Shown here in pieces: positions 1 through 8,560 of a DNA stretch of 35,356 nt (positions are counted from its first letter, which is position 1; every line of letters begins with the position of its first letter). The notes under the pieces are model-generated. The model was not told the DNA's origin and made no database searches. It saw only the letters and a list, made by a program, of their open reading frames with translations. Origin of the DNA: Oscillospiraceae bacterium (GTDB lineage: Bacteria; Bacillota; Clostridia; Oscillospirales; Ruminococcaceae); assembly GCA_022791315.1 (NCBI GenBank), contig JAAVYW010000030.1, forward strand, positions 1 to 35,356. Reading direction: 5' to 3'. Both the position numbers and the translations under genes were made by a program.

Positions 1-357
1 ATCAAGAACCACGAAACCAAGATAGAGTACACCGACAAGAACGGGGATATGTACGCCGTGGAAGTATCGGTGGAGCTTCTGGAATACCTGAAAGGAGAGG
101 ACCAGAATACCAGCAGCGCGGCCCCGGCCACAGCGCCAGCACCGGCGGCGACCGACACAGGCGGAGGGGGCGAATCCGGCGGCGGGTCCGGTGGAACAAC
201 CTACACCGTCAAGAAGGGGGACAACCTCTGGACGCTTGCCAAAAAGTTTTACGGGAGCGGCGCGGACTACACCAAAATCTATGAGGCGAACAAGGACACG
301 ATAGGGAAAAATCCGAACCTTATCTATCCAGGGCAGACCTTCACAATACCGGGATAA
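1..357 (+). CDS. LysM-domain phage tail/baseplate protein (5' truncated by window)
   Basis: The reading frame is open from base 1, so the gene begins upstream of the window; the ATG at 49 is internal. The visible part holds a short alpha/beta stretch, then a Gly/Ala/Pro/Ser-rich linker (about bases 110-205), then a C-terminal LysM domain with the typical [18 protein letters not shown] start and a YPGQTFTIP end. LysM-tailed proteins of this kind (XkdP-like) sit between the tape measure and baseplate genes of contractile-tail phages and probably contact peptidoglycan or help assemble the tail hub. The next gene, a gp25-like baseplate protein, begins 13 bases downstream, which fits that operon order. 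The exact family of the N-terminal part cannot be judged because it is missing. Confidence 0.82.
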   Translation: MKNHETKIEYTDKNGDMYAVEVSVELLEYLKGEDQNTSSAAPATAPAPAATDTGGGGESGGGSGGTTYTVKKGDNLWTLAKKFYGSGADYTKIYEANKDTIGKNPNLIYPGQTFTIPG

Positions 358-370
358 AGGGGGCGGGACA

Positions 371-700
371 ATGGAGTACACCGTTTCGGCCACAGACCTT
401 GCAAATATCCAACTGAACGAAGAGGACCGGGTAAAGGAAATCCTGCGCAATGTGGCCGTCATTCTGGCGACGCCAAAGGGCAGCGTTCCCATGTACCGGA
501 GTTTCGGCCTGGACATGAGCTTTTTAGACAAGCCTATGAATCTGGCAAAAAACATGGCCGTTATCCCGGTGCGGGAGGCAATCGAGGAATGGGAGCCGCG
601 CGCGGTCTTCCAGGATATATCCCTGTTCTTTGACCCCGCCAATCCGGGAAAGCTGGCCTTTACGGTACAAATCGAAATCAAGGCAGGTGATTCAGAGTGA
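371..700 (+). CDS. GPW/gp25-family baseplate wedge protein
   Basis: A 109-residue protein of the size and style of phage T4 gp25 / P2 W proteins. Family features visible are the N-terminal ILRNVAVILATPKGSVPMYRSFGLDMSFLDKP stretch (arginine and RSFG region), the central helix AVIPVREAIEEWEPRA, and a C-terminal beta segment. gp25/W proteins form the core wedge that links the baseplate to the sheath in contractile tails. The gene has a GGGGGCGGG-type ribosome site before ATG 371, and its TGA overlaps the GTG start of the baseplate J gene by four bases (GTGA), indicating translational coupling. Its presence shows the element encodes a contractile tail. Confidence 0.88.
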   Translation: MEYTVSATDLANIQLNEEDRVKEILRNVAVILATPKGSVPMYRSFGLDMSFLDKPMNLAKNMAVIPVREAIEEWEPRAVFQDISLFFDPANPGKLAFTVQIEIKAGDSE

Positions 701-1836
701 GCCAAAGAGCGGAATACAAGTTTATCCCCACAGACCCGGAGGACATCATTGTCTGGCTGACGGACATTTACGAAGAAATCATGGGCGTCACCATACAACC
801 GGCAAGCCCGGAGCGGCAGTTTATCCAGTGGATGGCGGAGGCAATCGTGCTGGAGCGGGTGATGACCAATTACACGGCAAACCAGAATATTCCAAGTCGG
901 GCGGTGGGGGAAAACCTTGACGCGCTGGCGGAGCTGTTCTATACCCAGGAGCGCCCGCAGGCCAAAGCCGCGACCTGCACCATGCGCTTTACCATTTCCG
1001 AGCCGCAGGCGTTCGCTGTACTGATACCGAAGGGAACCCGCGTTACCGATGCCAGGCAGACGCTTGTGTGGGAAACGCTGGCGGACGTATATGTGAACAT
1101 CGGGGAAAGCTGCGCGGATACAAAGGTTCAGTGCCAGAAGCCGGGGGAGCAGGGAAACGGATATGTGAAGGGGCAGATCGATTCCATCATTGACCCGTTT
1201 GCCTATTTCCTTTCCTGCGAAAACCTGACCGAATCGGACGGCGGCGCGGACGCGGCCACGGACGAGGAGTTTTACGAGCTGCTGCGCCTTAGCATGGACG
1301 GCTATAGCTGCGCCGGAGCGCGGGGCGGGTACATCTACTTTGCCAAGCAGGTCAGCACCGAGATCGCCGACGTGATAGCGGCCTCCCCCACGCCGGGAGT
1401 GGTGAAGCTGTATGTCCTGATGGACGACGGCACACCAGCCACCGAGGAAATGAAGGAGCGGGTATTGGCGGCGTGCAGCGCCGAAGATGTGCGCCCCCTG
1501 ACGGACCTGGTTTCTGTGGAGGATCCGGAGAACGTGGACTACCATGTGCGATTCACCTTCTACACGCAGGAGGGAGCCGGAGTCAGCGGCGAGGCGCTGG
1601 AGGCGGCGGTACGTGACAAGGTGGCGCAATACACGGCCTGGCAATGCGCGAAGCTGGGGCGGGACATCAACCCGTCACGGCTCATTTCTATGTTGATGGA
1701 AACGGGCATTAAGCGGGTGGCTATCGAAGAACCGGCCTTTACCTCCCTGAAAGACGGGAGCGGGACAGATGCGCCGCAACTGGCCCGGCTGGCCGGGCTC
1801 CCGGTAATCATCAACGGAGGGTACGAGGATGAATGA
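697..1836 (+). CDS. Baseplate assembly protein J family
   Basis: A 379-residue protein starting with GTG at 697, overlapping the previous stop codon. It matches the Baseplate_J (gpJ / Mu gp47 / XkdT) pattern: N-terminal FQWMAEA-like helix (residues ~40-60), GENLDALAELF near residue 75, a middle beta region with IPKGTRVTD and WETLADV, then ESDGGADAATDEEFYELLRLSMDGYSCAGARGGY typical of this family. The protein forms the outer part of the baseplate in Myoviridae-type tails. The stop overlaps the start of the downstream tail protein I gene (ATG 1829), so gp25-J-I are read as one coupled block. Confidence 0.9.
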   Translation: MSQRAEYKFIPTDPEDIIVWLTDIYEEIMGVTIQPASPERQFIQWMAEAIVLERVMTNYTANQNIPSRAVGENLDALAELFYTQERPQAKAATCTMRFTISEPQAFAVLIPKGTRVTDARQTLVWETLADVYVNIGESCADTKVQCQKPGEQGNGYVKGQIDSIIDPFAYFLSCENLTESDGGADAATDEEFYELLRLSMDGYSCAGARGGYIYFAKQVSTEIADVIAASPTPGVVKLYVLMDDGTPATEEMKERVLAACSAEDVRPLTDLVSVEDPENVDYHVRFTFYTQEGAGVSGEALEAAVRDKVAQYTAWQCAKLGRDINPSRLISMLMETGIKRVAIEEPAFTSLKDGSGTDAPQLARLAGLPVIINGGYEDE

Positions 1837-2926
1837 TTCCAGGCTGGGCATCACCAGGGAAAACCTTCTGCTTATCGTACCGCCTGCACTAACCCAAGAC
1901 CCGTCTATGATGGCGCTGGCATCGTCAGACGCCGAGGCGCTGGCGGCGCGGCTGGCGGAAATCGACCGGGTGCGCATCATCTCCAACATCGACGGTCTGG
2001 ACGAAGCCGTACTGGATATTCTGGCCTATGACTTCAAGGTGGACTGGTACGACCCGGAGTACAGCTTGGAGGAGAAGCGGCGGACGCTGAAAGATAACTG
2101 GCTGGTGCATAAACATCTGGGGACAAAATATGCCGTGCGCACGGCGCTGAATGCGGTCTATCCGGGGGCAATCGTGCAGGAGTGGTTTGAGTACGGCGGG
2201 AATCCGTATTGCTTTCGAGTTATTCTGCCTGCTTCTGAAGAGCTGACGGTTGAGAAGCAGAAGCGGGTATTGAGCTGGATTCCGTATTACAAGAATTTAC
2301 GCTCGCACCTGGAGAAAATTACTGCATTGGTGGAGGCAGCCGCTTGCGTATATATGGTTTTTTGCGCCCACCGATTCAATTTCCGCGCCGGGTCAAGCAT
2401 CTTTGGGATGCAGACGGTGCGGCTGGACGGCGTACATTTCTTGGATGGGGGCTGGCTGCTCTCTACCGAATGGGCCAGGGGGGCGAAATTCCCCATAGCA
2501 GCCCTACACTATGGTAGGGGATACCAGGTTTTATTACAGGGGACTGCGTCCATCCGAGGATGCACCCCTTGTATGCCCGACATCAAGACTGGGGACAAGA
2601 TGAGAGCCTGGCAGGATGGCGGCGGTTCCCAGTCTTACCGAGCGGCCCTGTACTGTGGTAAAGAGCTGCACCCCCTTTTATGCGAGGGGATGTCAATTGG
2701 AGGGCGTAGTTTCTATATGCCTGGAATCAAAACCGCAGATAAGCTGAAGACTCGCAAAGAGAATGGCGTTTCCCAATCTTACCGGGCCGTCATCTCGGCT
2801 GGAGTGGAAGCGGGAGGGACGGTGTCGGCCAGGCTTATGACGGACAGCATGTGGACACTGAATGGCGCAAGGAGTTTGGACGGCCCCCGGAAACTCAATG
2901 CAGAGCTCGGCAGTTCAAAGCTTTAG
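1829..2926 (+). CDS. Phage tail protein I-like, with extended C-terminal region
   Basis: The gene overlaps the end of baseplate J by eight bases. The N-terminal ~180 residues match the P2 tail protein I style (LASSDAEALAARLAEIDRVRIISNIDGLDEAVLDILAYDFKVDWYD, then KRRTLKDNWLVHKHLGTKYAVRTALNAVYPG). Members are usually near 200 residues; this one has 365. The extra ~180 residues include two copies of a module, residues ~245-290 and ~290-335, with shared SIxGxxxxMPxIKTxDKxxxxxxxGxSQSYRA wording and Cys-rich spots, so the tail extension is an internal duplication. Tail protein I bridges baseplate and fibre, and the fibre genes lie directly downstream. The function of the extension is unknown to me. 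Confidence 0.8.
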   Translation: MNDSRLGITRENLLLIVPPALTQDPSMMALASSDAEALAARLAEIDRVRIISNIDGLDEAVLDILAYDFKVDWYDPEYSLEEKRRTLKDNWLVHKHLGTKYAVRTALNAVYPGAIVQEWFEYGGNPYCFRVILPASEELTVEKQKRVLSWIPYYKNLRSHLEKITALVEAAACVYMVFCAHRFNFRAGSSIFGMQTVRLDGVHFLDGGWLLSTEWARGAKFPIAALHYGRGYQVLLQGTASIRGCTPCMPDIKTGDKMRAWQDGGGSQSYRAALYCGKELHPLLCEGMSIGGRSFYMPGIKTADKLKTRKENGVSQSYRAVISAGVEAGGTVSARLMTDSMWTLNGARSLDGPRKLNAELGSSKL

Positions 2927-2971
2927 GGAAAGGGAAAACAAGCTATAGGATTATTTTAGGGAGGGATAGTA

Positions 2972-5158
2972 ATGGCAGGAAAAAATACAGTTGCTTGGCA
3001 GGATACCATGGGGCCATCCTTTGAAGAGCCGGAAAACCCGGAATATGATGTGGCGGCGATTAAGCAGCCTACCGCGAATACTCCGGCCTATGCGGAGTTG
3101 TTCAACGATATTTTCCAAAAACTCATCAACAATACCGCTGCTGTAAAGAGGTTGGCGGAGGAGGCTGTTCCAGCGAGTCAAAAGGGGATAGCGAACGGTG
3201 CAGCGAGCCTAGATGAAAACGGCAAAATCCCAAAAGAACAGATACCCGCACTGGATTACATCCTCACAAGCCAAAAAGGCATAGCGGGCGGCACGGCAAG
3301 CCTGGACAGCAGCGGTAAGGTTCCAAAAGCGCAGATACCGGCCCTAGACTATGTGCCCACAAGTCAAAGGGGTGCGGCAAACGGTGTGGCGAGTTTGGAC
3401 GCCAACAGCAAGATACCAGCAGCGCAAATCCCCGCACTGAACGCTGATGTGTTGGCAGCAGGAACACTGCCAGTAGCCCGGGGGGGGACTGGGGCCGCCA
3501 ATGCTGCAACAGCACGGGCAAATCTGGGGGCTGCCCCTGTGGCTTCTCCAGTGTTTACGGGCAGTGTGAGCTTGGGGCGAAAAGGTGGGACGAAAGTAGG
3601 AAGAAGCAGTGTGGCGCTGGGAAGCAATGCTACATCCTCTGGAGATTCCACGGTCTCCCTAGGTGATGGAAACGCGGCCACCGGGAACTGTTCTTTTGCA
3701 GAGGGGCAGTGGACTGTGGCTTCGGGCGTCATCAGCCATGCAGAAGGCTTTCAGACGAAGGCCGAGGGTGCACAGTCACACGCGGAGGGGGGAAATACAA
3801 AAGCAACAGCTACGAATGCGCATGCAGAGGGAAGTGCAACAACAGCCACGGAATATGCTGCACATGCAGAAGGAACTAGCACGGTAGCGAGCGGCTACTC
3901 CTCACATGCAGAAGGAAACGGCGCAACCGCGTCGGGGAGTTTTTCTCATGCAGAAGGAGGCACTACGACCGCGTCGGGGAGTTTTTCTCATGCAGAAGGA
4001 AACGGCACAAGCGCGTTGGGGAGTTTTTCTCATGCAGAAGGAAACGGCACAACCGCGTTGGGGGATTATTCCCATGCAGAAGGAAGCGACACAACCGCGT
4101 CAGGGAGTTTTTCCCATGCTGAGGGAGCTTCTGGAACGGCATCAGGAAAATGCTCTCATGTAGAAGGAGGGTTATATACTGCGCAGAGTGGAAATAAAGC
4201 CACGGAATATGCTGCACATGCAGAAGGAACTAGCACGGTAGCGAGTGGCAGCGCCTCTCATGCAGAAGGAAGCGCAACAACCGCGTCGGGAAATTATTCT
4301 CATTCGGAAGGAGATGGCACAGTAGCGCTAGGAGTTCGTTCCCATGCGGAGGGAATGGCAACAAAAGCATACGGAATTGCCTCTCATGCAGCGGGGGAGC
4401 AGACTATCACGGAATACTGGGCAGAAACTGCCGTAGGGAGATATAACACAAAATACGCCCCGTCTTCCTATAATCTGATTGGAAATCTTTTTGTAGTAGG
4501 AAAAGGGACTTCTGATAGCGCCCGAGCAAACGCTTTCCGTGTCAACACTGCCGGAGTCTATGGCACTGCTGCTTTCAACGCTAGTGGCGCCGACTATGCC
4601 GAACTTTTCGAGTGGGCTGATGGAAATCCTGAACACGAAGACCGCGCAGGCCATTTCGTCACCTTGGACGGTGAAAAAATCCGTATCGCCACTCCTGCTG
4701 ACGAATATGTCCTCGGTATCATTTCCGGCAGCCCCTCTGTGGTAGGGGATGTTTACGACGACCAGTGGGCCGGGATGTTCGAGACAGACATCTTTGGACG
4801 GCCCGTCTGGGAGGATGTGGACTTGCCCGCCGAGACCAGGGAAGACCCCGACCCGGAGAATCCCGGCCAGAGCATCACTCGCGAGATTGTCCCGGCCCGC
4901 ACGGAGCATCGGCAAAAAGTAAACCCGGACTATGACAGCGAGCGAAAATACACCCCTCGCACCGAGCGGCCCGAGTGGGACGCTGTGGGGCTGCTGGGCA
5001 AGCTGGTGGCTGTGGATGATGGCTCCTGTCAGGTGAACGGCTGGTGCAAGGTGGGAGAGGGCGGCATCGCCGTCCATTCGGAGCAGCGCACCCCTTACCG
5101 CGTCATGGCCCGCCTGGATGACACCCATATCCGTATCTTGCTTGTGCCATCTTACTGA
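2972..5158 (+). CDS. Trimeric tail fibre with SHAEG repeats and C-terminal autoproteolytic chaperone domain
   Basis: A 728-residue fibre. Residues 1-65 (WQDTMGPSFEEPENPEYDV) are an attachment domain shared with the second fibre downstream. Residues ~69-157 hold three 31-residue repeats (SQKG/SQRG at 69, 100 and 131, each followed by GKIP and QIPAL), then the tail-fibre motif ARGGTGAANAATARANLGA. From about residue 210 to 475 are ~15-residue repeats centred on SHAEG, like the YadA-head beta-roll. The C-terminal third carries NAFRVN..GVYG..AFNASGADYAELFEW and a VLGIISGSPSVVGD stretch, characteristic of Peptidase_G2 intramolecular chaperone domains (phi29/GA-1 appendage type) that trimerise and cut themselves off. 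Ribosome site GGGAGGG precedes ATG 2972. Role: receptor binding. The repeat region contains exact DNA repeats that could change its length. Confidence 0.86.
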   Translation: MAGKNTVAWQDTMGPSFEEPENPEYDVAAIKQPTANTPAYAELFNDIFQKLINNTAAVKRLAEEAVPASQKGIANGAASLDENGKIPKEQIPALDYILTSQKGIAGGTASLDSSGKVPKAQIPALDYVPTSQRGAANGVASLDANSKIPAAQIPALNADVLAAGTLPVARGGTGAANAATARANLGAAPVASPVFTGSVSLGRKGGTKVGRSSVALGSNATSSGDSTVSLGDGNAATGNCSFAEGQWTVASGVISHAEGFQTKAEGAQSHAEGGNTKATATNAHAEGSATTATEYAAHAEGTSTVASGYSSHAEGNGATASGSFSHAEGGTTTASGSFSHAEGNGTSALGSFSHAEGNGTTALGDYSHAEGSDTTASGSFSHAEGASGTASGKCSHVEGGLYTAQSGNKATEYAAHAEGTSTVASGSASHAEGSATTASGNYSHSEGDGTVALGVRSHAEGMATKAYGIASHAAGEQTITEYWAETAVGRYNTKYAPSSYNLIGNLFVVGKGTSDSARANAFRVNTAGVYGTAAFNASGADYAELFEWADGNPEHEDRAGHFVTLDGEKIRIATPADEYVLGIISGSPSVVGDVYDDQWAGMFETDIFGRPVWEDVDLPAETREDPDPENPGQSITREIVPARTEHRQKVNPDYDSERKYTPRTERPEWDAVGLLGKLVAVDDGSCQVNGWCKVGEGGIAVHSEQRTPYRVMARLDDTHIRILLVPSY
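3843..4245 (+). repeat. 48-base direct repeats and ~45-base tandem repeats inside fibre gene
   Basis: Bases 3843-3890 and 4198-4245 are the same 48-base sequence (reading ATEYAAHAEGTSTVAS). Between them, about 3895-4110, lie tandem near-identical units of about 45 bases, each containing TTTTTCTCATGCAGAAGG. They encode the SHAEG beta-roll. Recombination between units would remove or add in-frame multiples of the repeat. Confidence 0.85.
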
Positions 5159-5200
5159 TAGCAATTTATATCTGTATGTTTTAGAATTGGAGGAGTTACA

Positions 5201-5590
5201 ATGGCAGAGAAAAACAGTATCATCACAAAATCCCGGCGCGTTGCACTGGCCCAGCTTACGGCAGGAGAAATCTCTACGATTCCCCCTGTGGCCTACCTGG
5301 CCCTGGGAGATGGGGGGTGTGGAGAAGATAATGAACCCATCGCTCCGAGCATGGAACAGACGGAACTGACCCATGAGGTGTGCCGGTATGCCATCGATAC
5401 GCCTGTTTTCCCAATTGAAACGACGGCCAGATTTACTGCGGTTGTTCCGGAAGGAGAGCAGGGTGGCGCAAAGTTTACGGAAATGGGGCTGGTGGATACA
5501 GAAAATAACTTTGTAGCCATCAAGACGATGTATCCCAAGCAGAAGGACGACGATGTAGAATTTTCCTTTACATTTGACATGGAATTTTAG
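5201..5590 (+). CDS. Small phage tail-fibre-type protein
   Basis: A 129-residue protein lying between the two long fibre genes, with a strong GGAGGAG site before ATG 5201. The opening MAEKNSIITKSRRVALAQL is like the N-terminal fibre domain found in phage tail-collar proteins, followed by YLALGDGG, an EQTELTHEVCRYAI stretch and a C-terminal FTFDMEF end. It has no transmembrane segment or signal peptide. I infer a baseplate-proximal adaptor or short fibre from position and wording; the exact family is uncertain. Confidence 0.6.
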   Translation: MAEKNSIITKSRRVALAQLTAGEISTIPPVAYLALGDGGCGEDNEPIAPSMEQTELTHEVCRYAIDTPVFPIETTARFTAVVPEGEQGGAKFTEMGLVDTENNFVAIKTMYPKQKDDDVEFSFTFDMEF

Positions 5591-5602
5591 GGGGGATAGG
5601 AG

Positions 5603-7147
5603 ATGGCGGAGAACAACAACCCTACTTGGCAGGATACTATGGGGCCGCCCTTTGAAGAACCGGAAAACCCAGAATACGATGTGACAGCAATCCAGAAAAC
5701 TACTACGGACACCCCGGCCCATGCCGAGGTGTTCAACTTTATTTTTCAAAAACTCGTCAATAATACTGCTGCCGTAAAGAAGCTGGCAGAGAGCAAGGCG
5801 GGGGCTGTACCAGAATTTGAGCAGGCGGAAATTTTGGAGAATATCAACAGCGGCGATACTATGACAGGTATTCTCGGGAAACTAAAGAAATGGTTTGCAT
5901 CCCTGCGCCAGGTGGCCTGGTCGGGGGAATATAGCGATTTGGAGAATATCCCTTCTGCTTTTCCCCCGGCCAGCCATACCCATAACTATGCTGGGAGCAA
6001 TTCGGCAGGTGGGGTAGCCAACAGCGCCACAAAGTTAGCTACAACTCGGAGCTTCCAAGTGAATCTGGGGAGCACGTCCGCAGTCAATTTTGATGGCACG
6101 GCCAATGCGACGCCGGGAGTTACTGGGACACTGGGCATTGCCAACGGTGGATTGGGAAATACCACGGGAAGAGTGACAGCAGGGAGTGGCGATCCATTTA
6201 ATCCACCGGGAAGTTATGCTACAGCAGAAGGATATATGACAAAGGCAACTGGGAAATATTCTCATGCAGAAGGTTTAATGGTGAGCGCATTAGAAGAGGG
6301 TTCTCATGCAGAGGGATATTCAACTACAGCATCAGGGAAGCATTCTCATGCAGAAGGAAATTTAACGACAGCATCGGGAGAAGGTTCCCATGCAGAAGGA
6401 GGCCGTGCAGCGGCAGTAGGCGGCGACTCTCACGCAGAGGGAGAAGCGACAGTTGCAGAAGGGGGTAATTCCCATGCAGAAGGATACATGACAAAGGCAA
6501 CTGGGACAGAATCACATGCAGAAGGGAACGGTACGACAGCATCGGGGTGGGGGTCCCATGCAGAGGGAATAGACACGGTAGCGGCTGGTCAGAGTTCCCA
6601 TGCGGCAGGAAACAGCACTATTGCCGAATACAAGGCAGAAACAGCCGTAGGAACATATAACAGAAAATTTTCCCCGTCTTCTTCTACGACACTTGGCAAT
6701 TTATTTTCGGTAGGGAAAGGTAATTCCGAGAGTTCCCGAGCAAATGCTTTCCGTGTTAACAGAAATGGCGTATATGGTACTGCTGCTTTCAATGCCAGTG
6801 GCGCTGACTATGCCGAGCTTTTCGAGTGGGCTGACAGAAACCCACAGCAGGAAGACCGTGTCGGCCATTTCGTCACCCTGGATGGTGAGAAAATCCGTAT
6901 CGCTTCCCCTACTGATAAGTACATCCTAGGGATTGTCTCTGGAAGCCCTTCTGTGGTGGGAGATGTCCATGACGACCAGTGGGTCGGGATGTTTGAGACG
7001 GACATCTTTGGGCGGCCTATCTGGGAGGATGTGGACGTGCCCGCTGAAACCAGGGAAGAGCCAGACCCAGAGCATCCCGGCCAGACCATCACCCGCGAGA
7101 TTATCCCGGCACACACAGCGTCAGCAGAAGGTGAACCCGAATTATAA
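5603..7147 (+). CDS. Second SHAEG-repeat tail fibre, C-terminus lost by frameshift
   Basis: A 514-residue paralogue of the fibre at 2972. The first ~65 residues (WQDTMGPPFEEPENPEYDV, FIFQKLVNNTAAVKKLAE) are closely similar; the triple 31-residue repeat is absent, replaced by a short GDTMTGILGKLKKWF segment and SHTHNYAGS. SHAEG repeats run from about 6215 to 6610, fewer than in the first fibre. The Peptidase_G2-like domain follows (SGADYAELFEWADRNPQQEDR, ILGIVSGSPSVVGD). After IIPAHT (about base 7115) the frame changes and stops at 7147, while the coding sequence matching the end of fibre 1 goes on in another frame to 7370. The protein would therefore lack the last ~80 residues unless the ribosome shifts. 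Ribosome site GGGGGATAGGAG precedes the start. Confidence 0.8.
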   Translation: MAENNNPTWQDTMGPPFEEPENPEYDVTAIQKTTTDTPAHAEVFNFIFQKLVNNTAAVKKLAESKAGAVPEFEQAEILENINSGDTMTGILGKLKKWFASLRQVAWSGEYSDLENIPSAFPPASHTHNYAGSNSAGGVANSATKLATTRSFQVNLGSTSAVNFDGTANATPGVTGTLGIANGGLGNTTGRVTAGSGDPFNPPGSYATAEGYMTKATGKYSHAEGLMVSALEEGSHAEGYSTTASGKHSHAEGNLTTASGEGSHAEGGRAAAVGGDSHAEGEATVAEGGNSHAEGYMTKATGTESHAEGNGTTASGWGSHAEGIDTVAAGQSSHAAGNSTIAEYKAETAVGTYNRKFSPSSSTTLGNLFSVGKGNSESSRANAFRVNRNGVYGTAAFNASGADYAELFEWADRNPQQEDRVGHFVTLDGEKIRIASPTDKYILGIVSGSPSVVGDVHDDQWVGMFETDIFGRPIWEDVDVPAETREEPDPEHPGQTITREIIPAHTASAEGEPEL

Positions 7148-7370
7148 TAACGACCAGAAGTACATCCCCCGCACCGAGCGGCCCGAGTGGGACGCCGTGG
7201 GACTGCTGGGCAAGCTGGTGGCCGTGGATGACGGCTCCTGCCAGATGAACGGCTGGTGTAAGGTGGGAGAGGGAGGTATTGCTGTCCATTCAGAGCAGTG
7301 TACCCCTTACCGTGTCATGACCCGCCTGGATGAAACCCATATCCGTGTCCTAATCCTGCCCTCCTGCTGA
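7119..7370 (+). pseudogene. Out-of-frame 3' end of second tail fibre
   Basis: In the third forward frame bases 7119-7370 encode QQKVNPNYNNDQKYIPRTER, PEWDAVGLLGKLVAVDDG and RVLILPSC, closely matching the last 80 residues of the first fibre (QKVNPDYDSERKYTPRTER through RILLVPSY). Compared with the first fibre, two bases are missing around 7113-7122. There is no start codon or ribosome site here, so this is the stranded end of the gene at 5603. Confidence 0.8.
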
Positions 7371-7410
7371 TGGCAGGTGAATTTTTTATATCCCGAAAGG
7401 AGTTGTCAAA

Positions 7411-7875
7411 ATGAAAGAGAACATCCTGAAAGCGCTCATTGCCACGGTATCGGCCGGCCTACTGGGATACTTTAACCAGCTTGCTGTCCCTGTGATGATG
7501 CTAGGCGTAGTGATGGTGCTGGACTATGCCACCGGCCTCACCGCAGCATGGGTACATAGGGAACTGGATAGCCGCACCGGTATCCTCGGTATCGTGAAGA
7601 AGCTGGGATACCTGGTACTGGTAGTTGTCGGAGGCTGCGTGGATTGGCTGCTAATGTCTGGCATGGCTGCCGTAGGGCTGGGACATCCGGTGTCCTTCGC
7701 CTTTGGGCTGGTAATCACCATGTGGCTGATTCTCAATGAGCTTATCAGCATCCTAGAGAATTTGGGCAGTATTGAGGGTTTCCCGTTGCCTGGGTTCCTC
7801 ACTAGGCTGGTACGCAAGCTCAAGAAAACCGTGGAAAATGTGGCGGACAGGGCAGATGAAGAGGAGGGCGACTAA
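7411..7875 (+). CDS. Phage holin (phage_holin_4/TcdE type)
   Basis: A 154-residue membrane protein with hydrophobic spans at about residues 8-28, 28-46, 68-90 and 92-112, and a charged C-terminus (KLKKTVENVADRADEEEGD). The motif VMVLDYATGLTAAWVHRELDSRTGILGIVKKLGYLVLV is the hallmark of the phage_holin_4 family that includes TcdE/UtxA. It permeabilises the membrane so the amidase encoded immediately downstream reaches peptidoglycan. An AAAGGAGTTG site precedes ATG 7411 and the stop codon abuts the start of the amidase gene. Confidence 0.9.
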   Translation: MKENILKALIATVSAGLLGYFNQLAVPVMMLGVVMVLDYATGLTAAWVHRELDSRTGILGIVKKLGYLVLVVVGGCVDWLLMSGMAAVGLGHPVSFAFGLVITMWLILNELISILENLGSIEGFPLPGFLTRLVRKLKKTVENVADRADEEEGD

Positions 7876-8556
7876 ATGGCGAAGTTTTGCATTGACCCGG
7901 GACATGGTGGTAGCGACCCCGGCGCTATGAACGGCAGCCGGAAGGAAAAGGATGATGTGCTGAAGCTGGCCAAAAAGATTAAGCCCCTGCTGGAAGAGCA
8001 AGGGCACACGGTGATACTCACCAGGGATGACGGAGTAGAGACCGTCACCATTGACCGGCGGTGCAGCATGGCAAACAAAGCAGGCTGTGATTATTTCCTC
8101 TCCCTGCATCGCAACAGCGCGGGAGCAAAGGCCCGTGGCATTGAGATTTGGGTACATAGCCGGGCAATGGATAAGACCGTGGAGCAGGCCAAGGGAATCC
8201 TTACCCGGTGCTGTGCTGTGGGAGGGAAAAGCCGGGGTGTCAAAAAAGGAGCCGTGTCCTACACCGACTATGGCGTCAACGTGGGGACGGACATGCCCAG
8301 CGCCCTCCTGGAGTTGCTATTTATCTCCAGCGCAGAGGATAATGCCCTTTTTGATAAGTACCTGGATGACTATGCCCTGGCCATTGCCAAGGGCCTGGTG
8401 GCCGCCGTGGGGGGAAAATGGGTGGACAAGCCCAAAGCCCCGAAGACACTATATCGGGTGCAGACAGGGGCTTTTTTCAGCAAGGCCAATGCAGAGAAGC
8501 AGGCGAAGGAGTTGCGGGAGATGGGGTATAGCACAGTGATTACGGCAGAAAAATAA
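7876..8556 (+). CDS. Endolysin: N-acetylmuramoyl-L-alanine amidase (Amidase_3) with SPOR domain
   Basis: A 226-residue endolysin whose ATG follows the holin stop directly. Residues 1-175 are an Amidase_3 zinc hydrolase: CIDPGHGGSDPG (zinc His10), Glu24, LSLHRNSA (His78) and ALLELLFIS with the catalytic Glu146. Residues ~185-226 (TLYRVQTGAFFSKANAEKQAKELREMGYSTVI) are a SPOR domain, which binds denuded glycan strands. It cleaves the bond between MurNAc and L-Ala of the stem peptide. There is no signal peptide, as expected with a holin partner. This is the last gene of the prophage tail/lysis block. Confidence 0.93.
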   Translation: MAKFCIDPGHGGSDPGAMNGSRKEKDDVLKLAKKIKPLLEEQGHTVILTRDDGVETVTIDRRCSMANKAGCDYFLSLHRNSAGAKARGIEIWVHSRAMDKTVEQAKGILTRCCAVGGKSRGVKKGAVSYTDYGVNVGTDMPSALLELLFISSAEDNALFDKYLDDYALAIAKGLVAAVGGKWVDKPKAPKTLYRVQTGAFFSKANAEKQAKELREMGYSTVITAEK

Positions 8557-8560
8557 AAGT

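Noticed and set aside
3600-4410. CRISPR-like regular repeats
   Set aside because: Units are coding, read in frame as SHAEG beta-roll turns, with no unique spacers of constant length.
4328-5749. 473-residue minus-strand frame opposite the tail fibre end
   Set aside because: Crosses two forward genes with good ribosome sites and recognised domains; composition is not protein-like.
2972-7370. Diversity-generating retroelement acting on the fibre genes
   Set aside because: No reverse transcriptase, template repeat or adenine-biased variable region is visible; fibre differences look like ordinary paralogue divergence.
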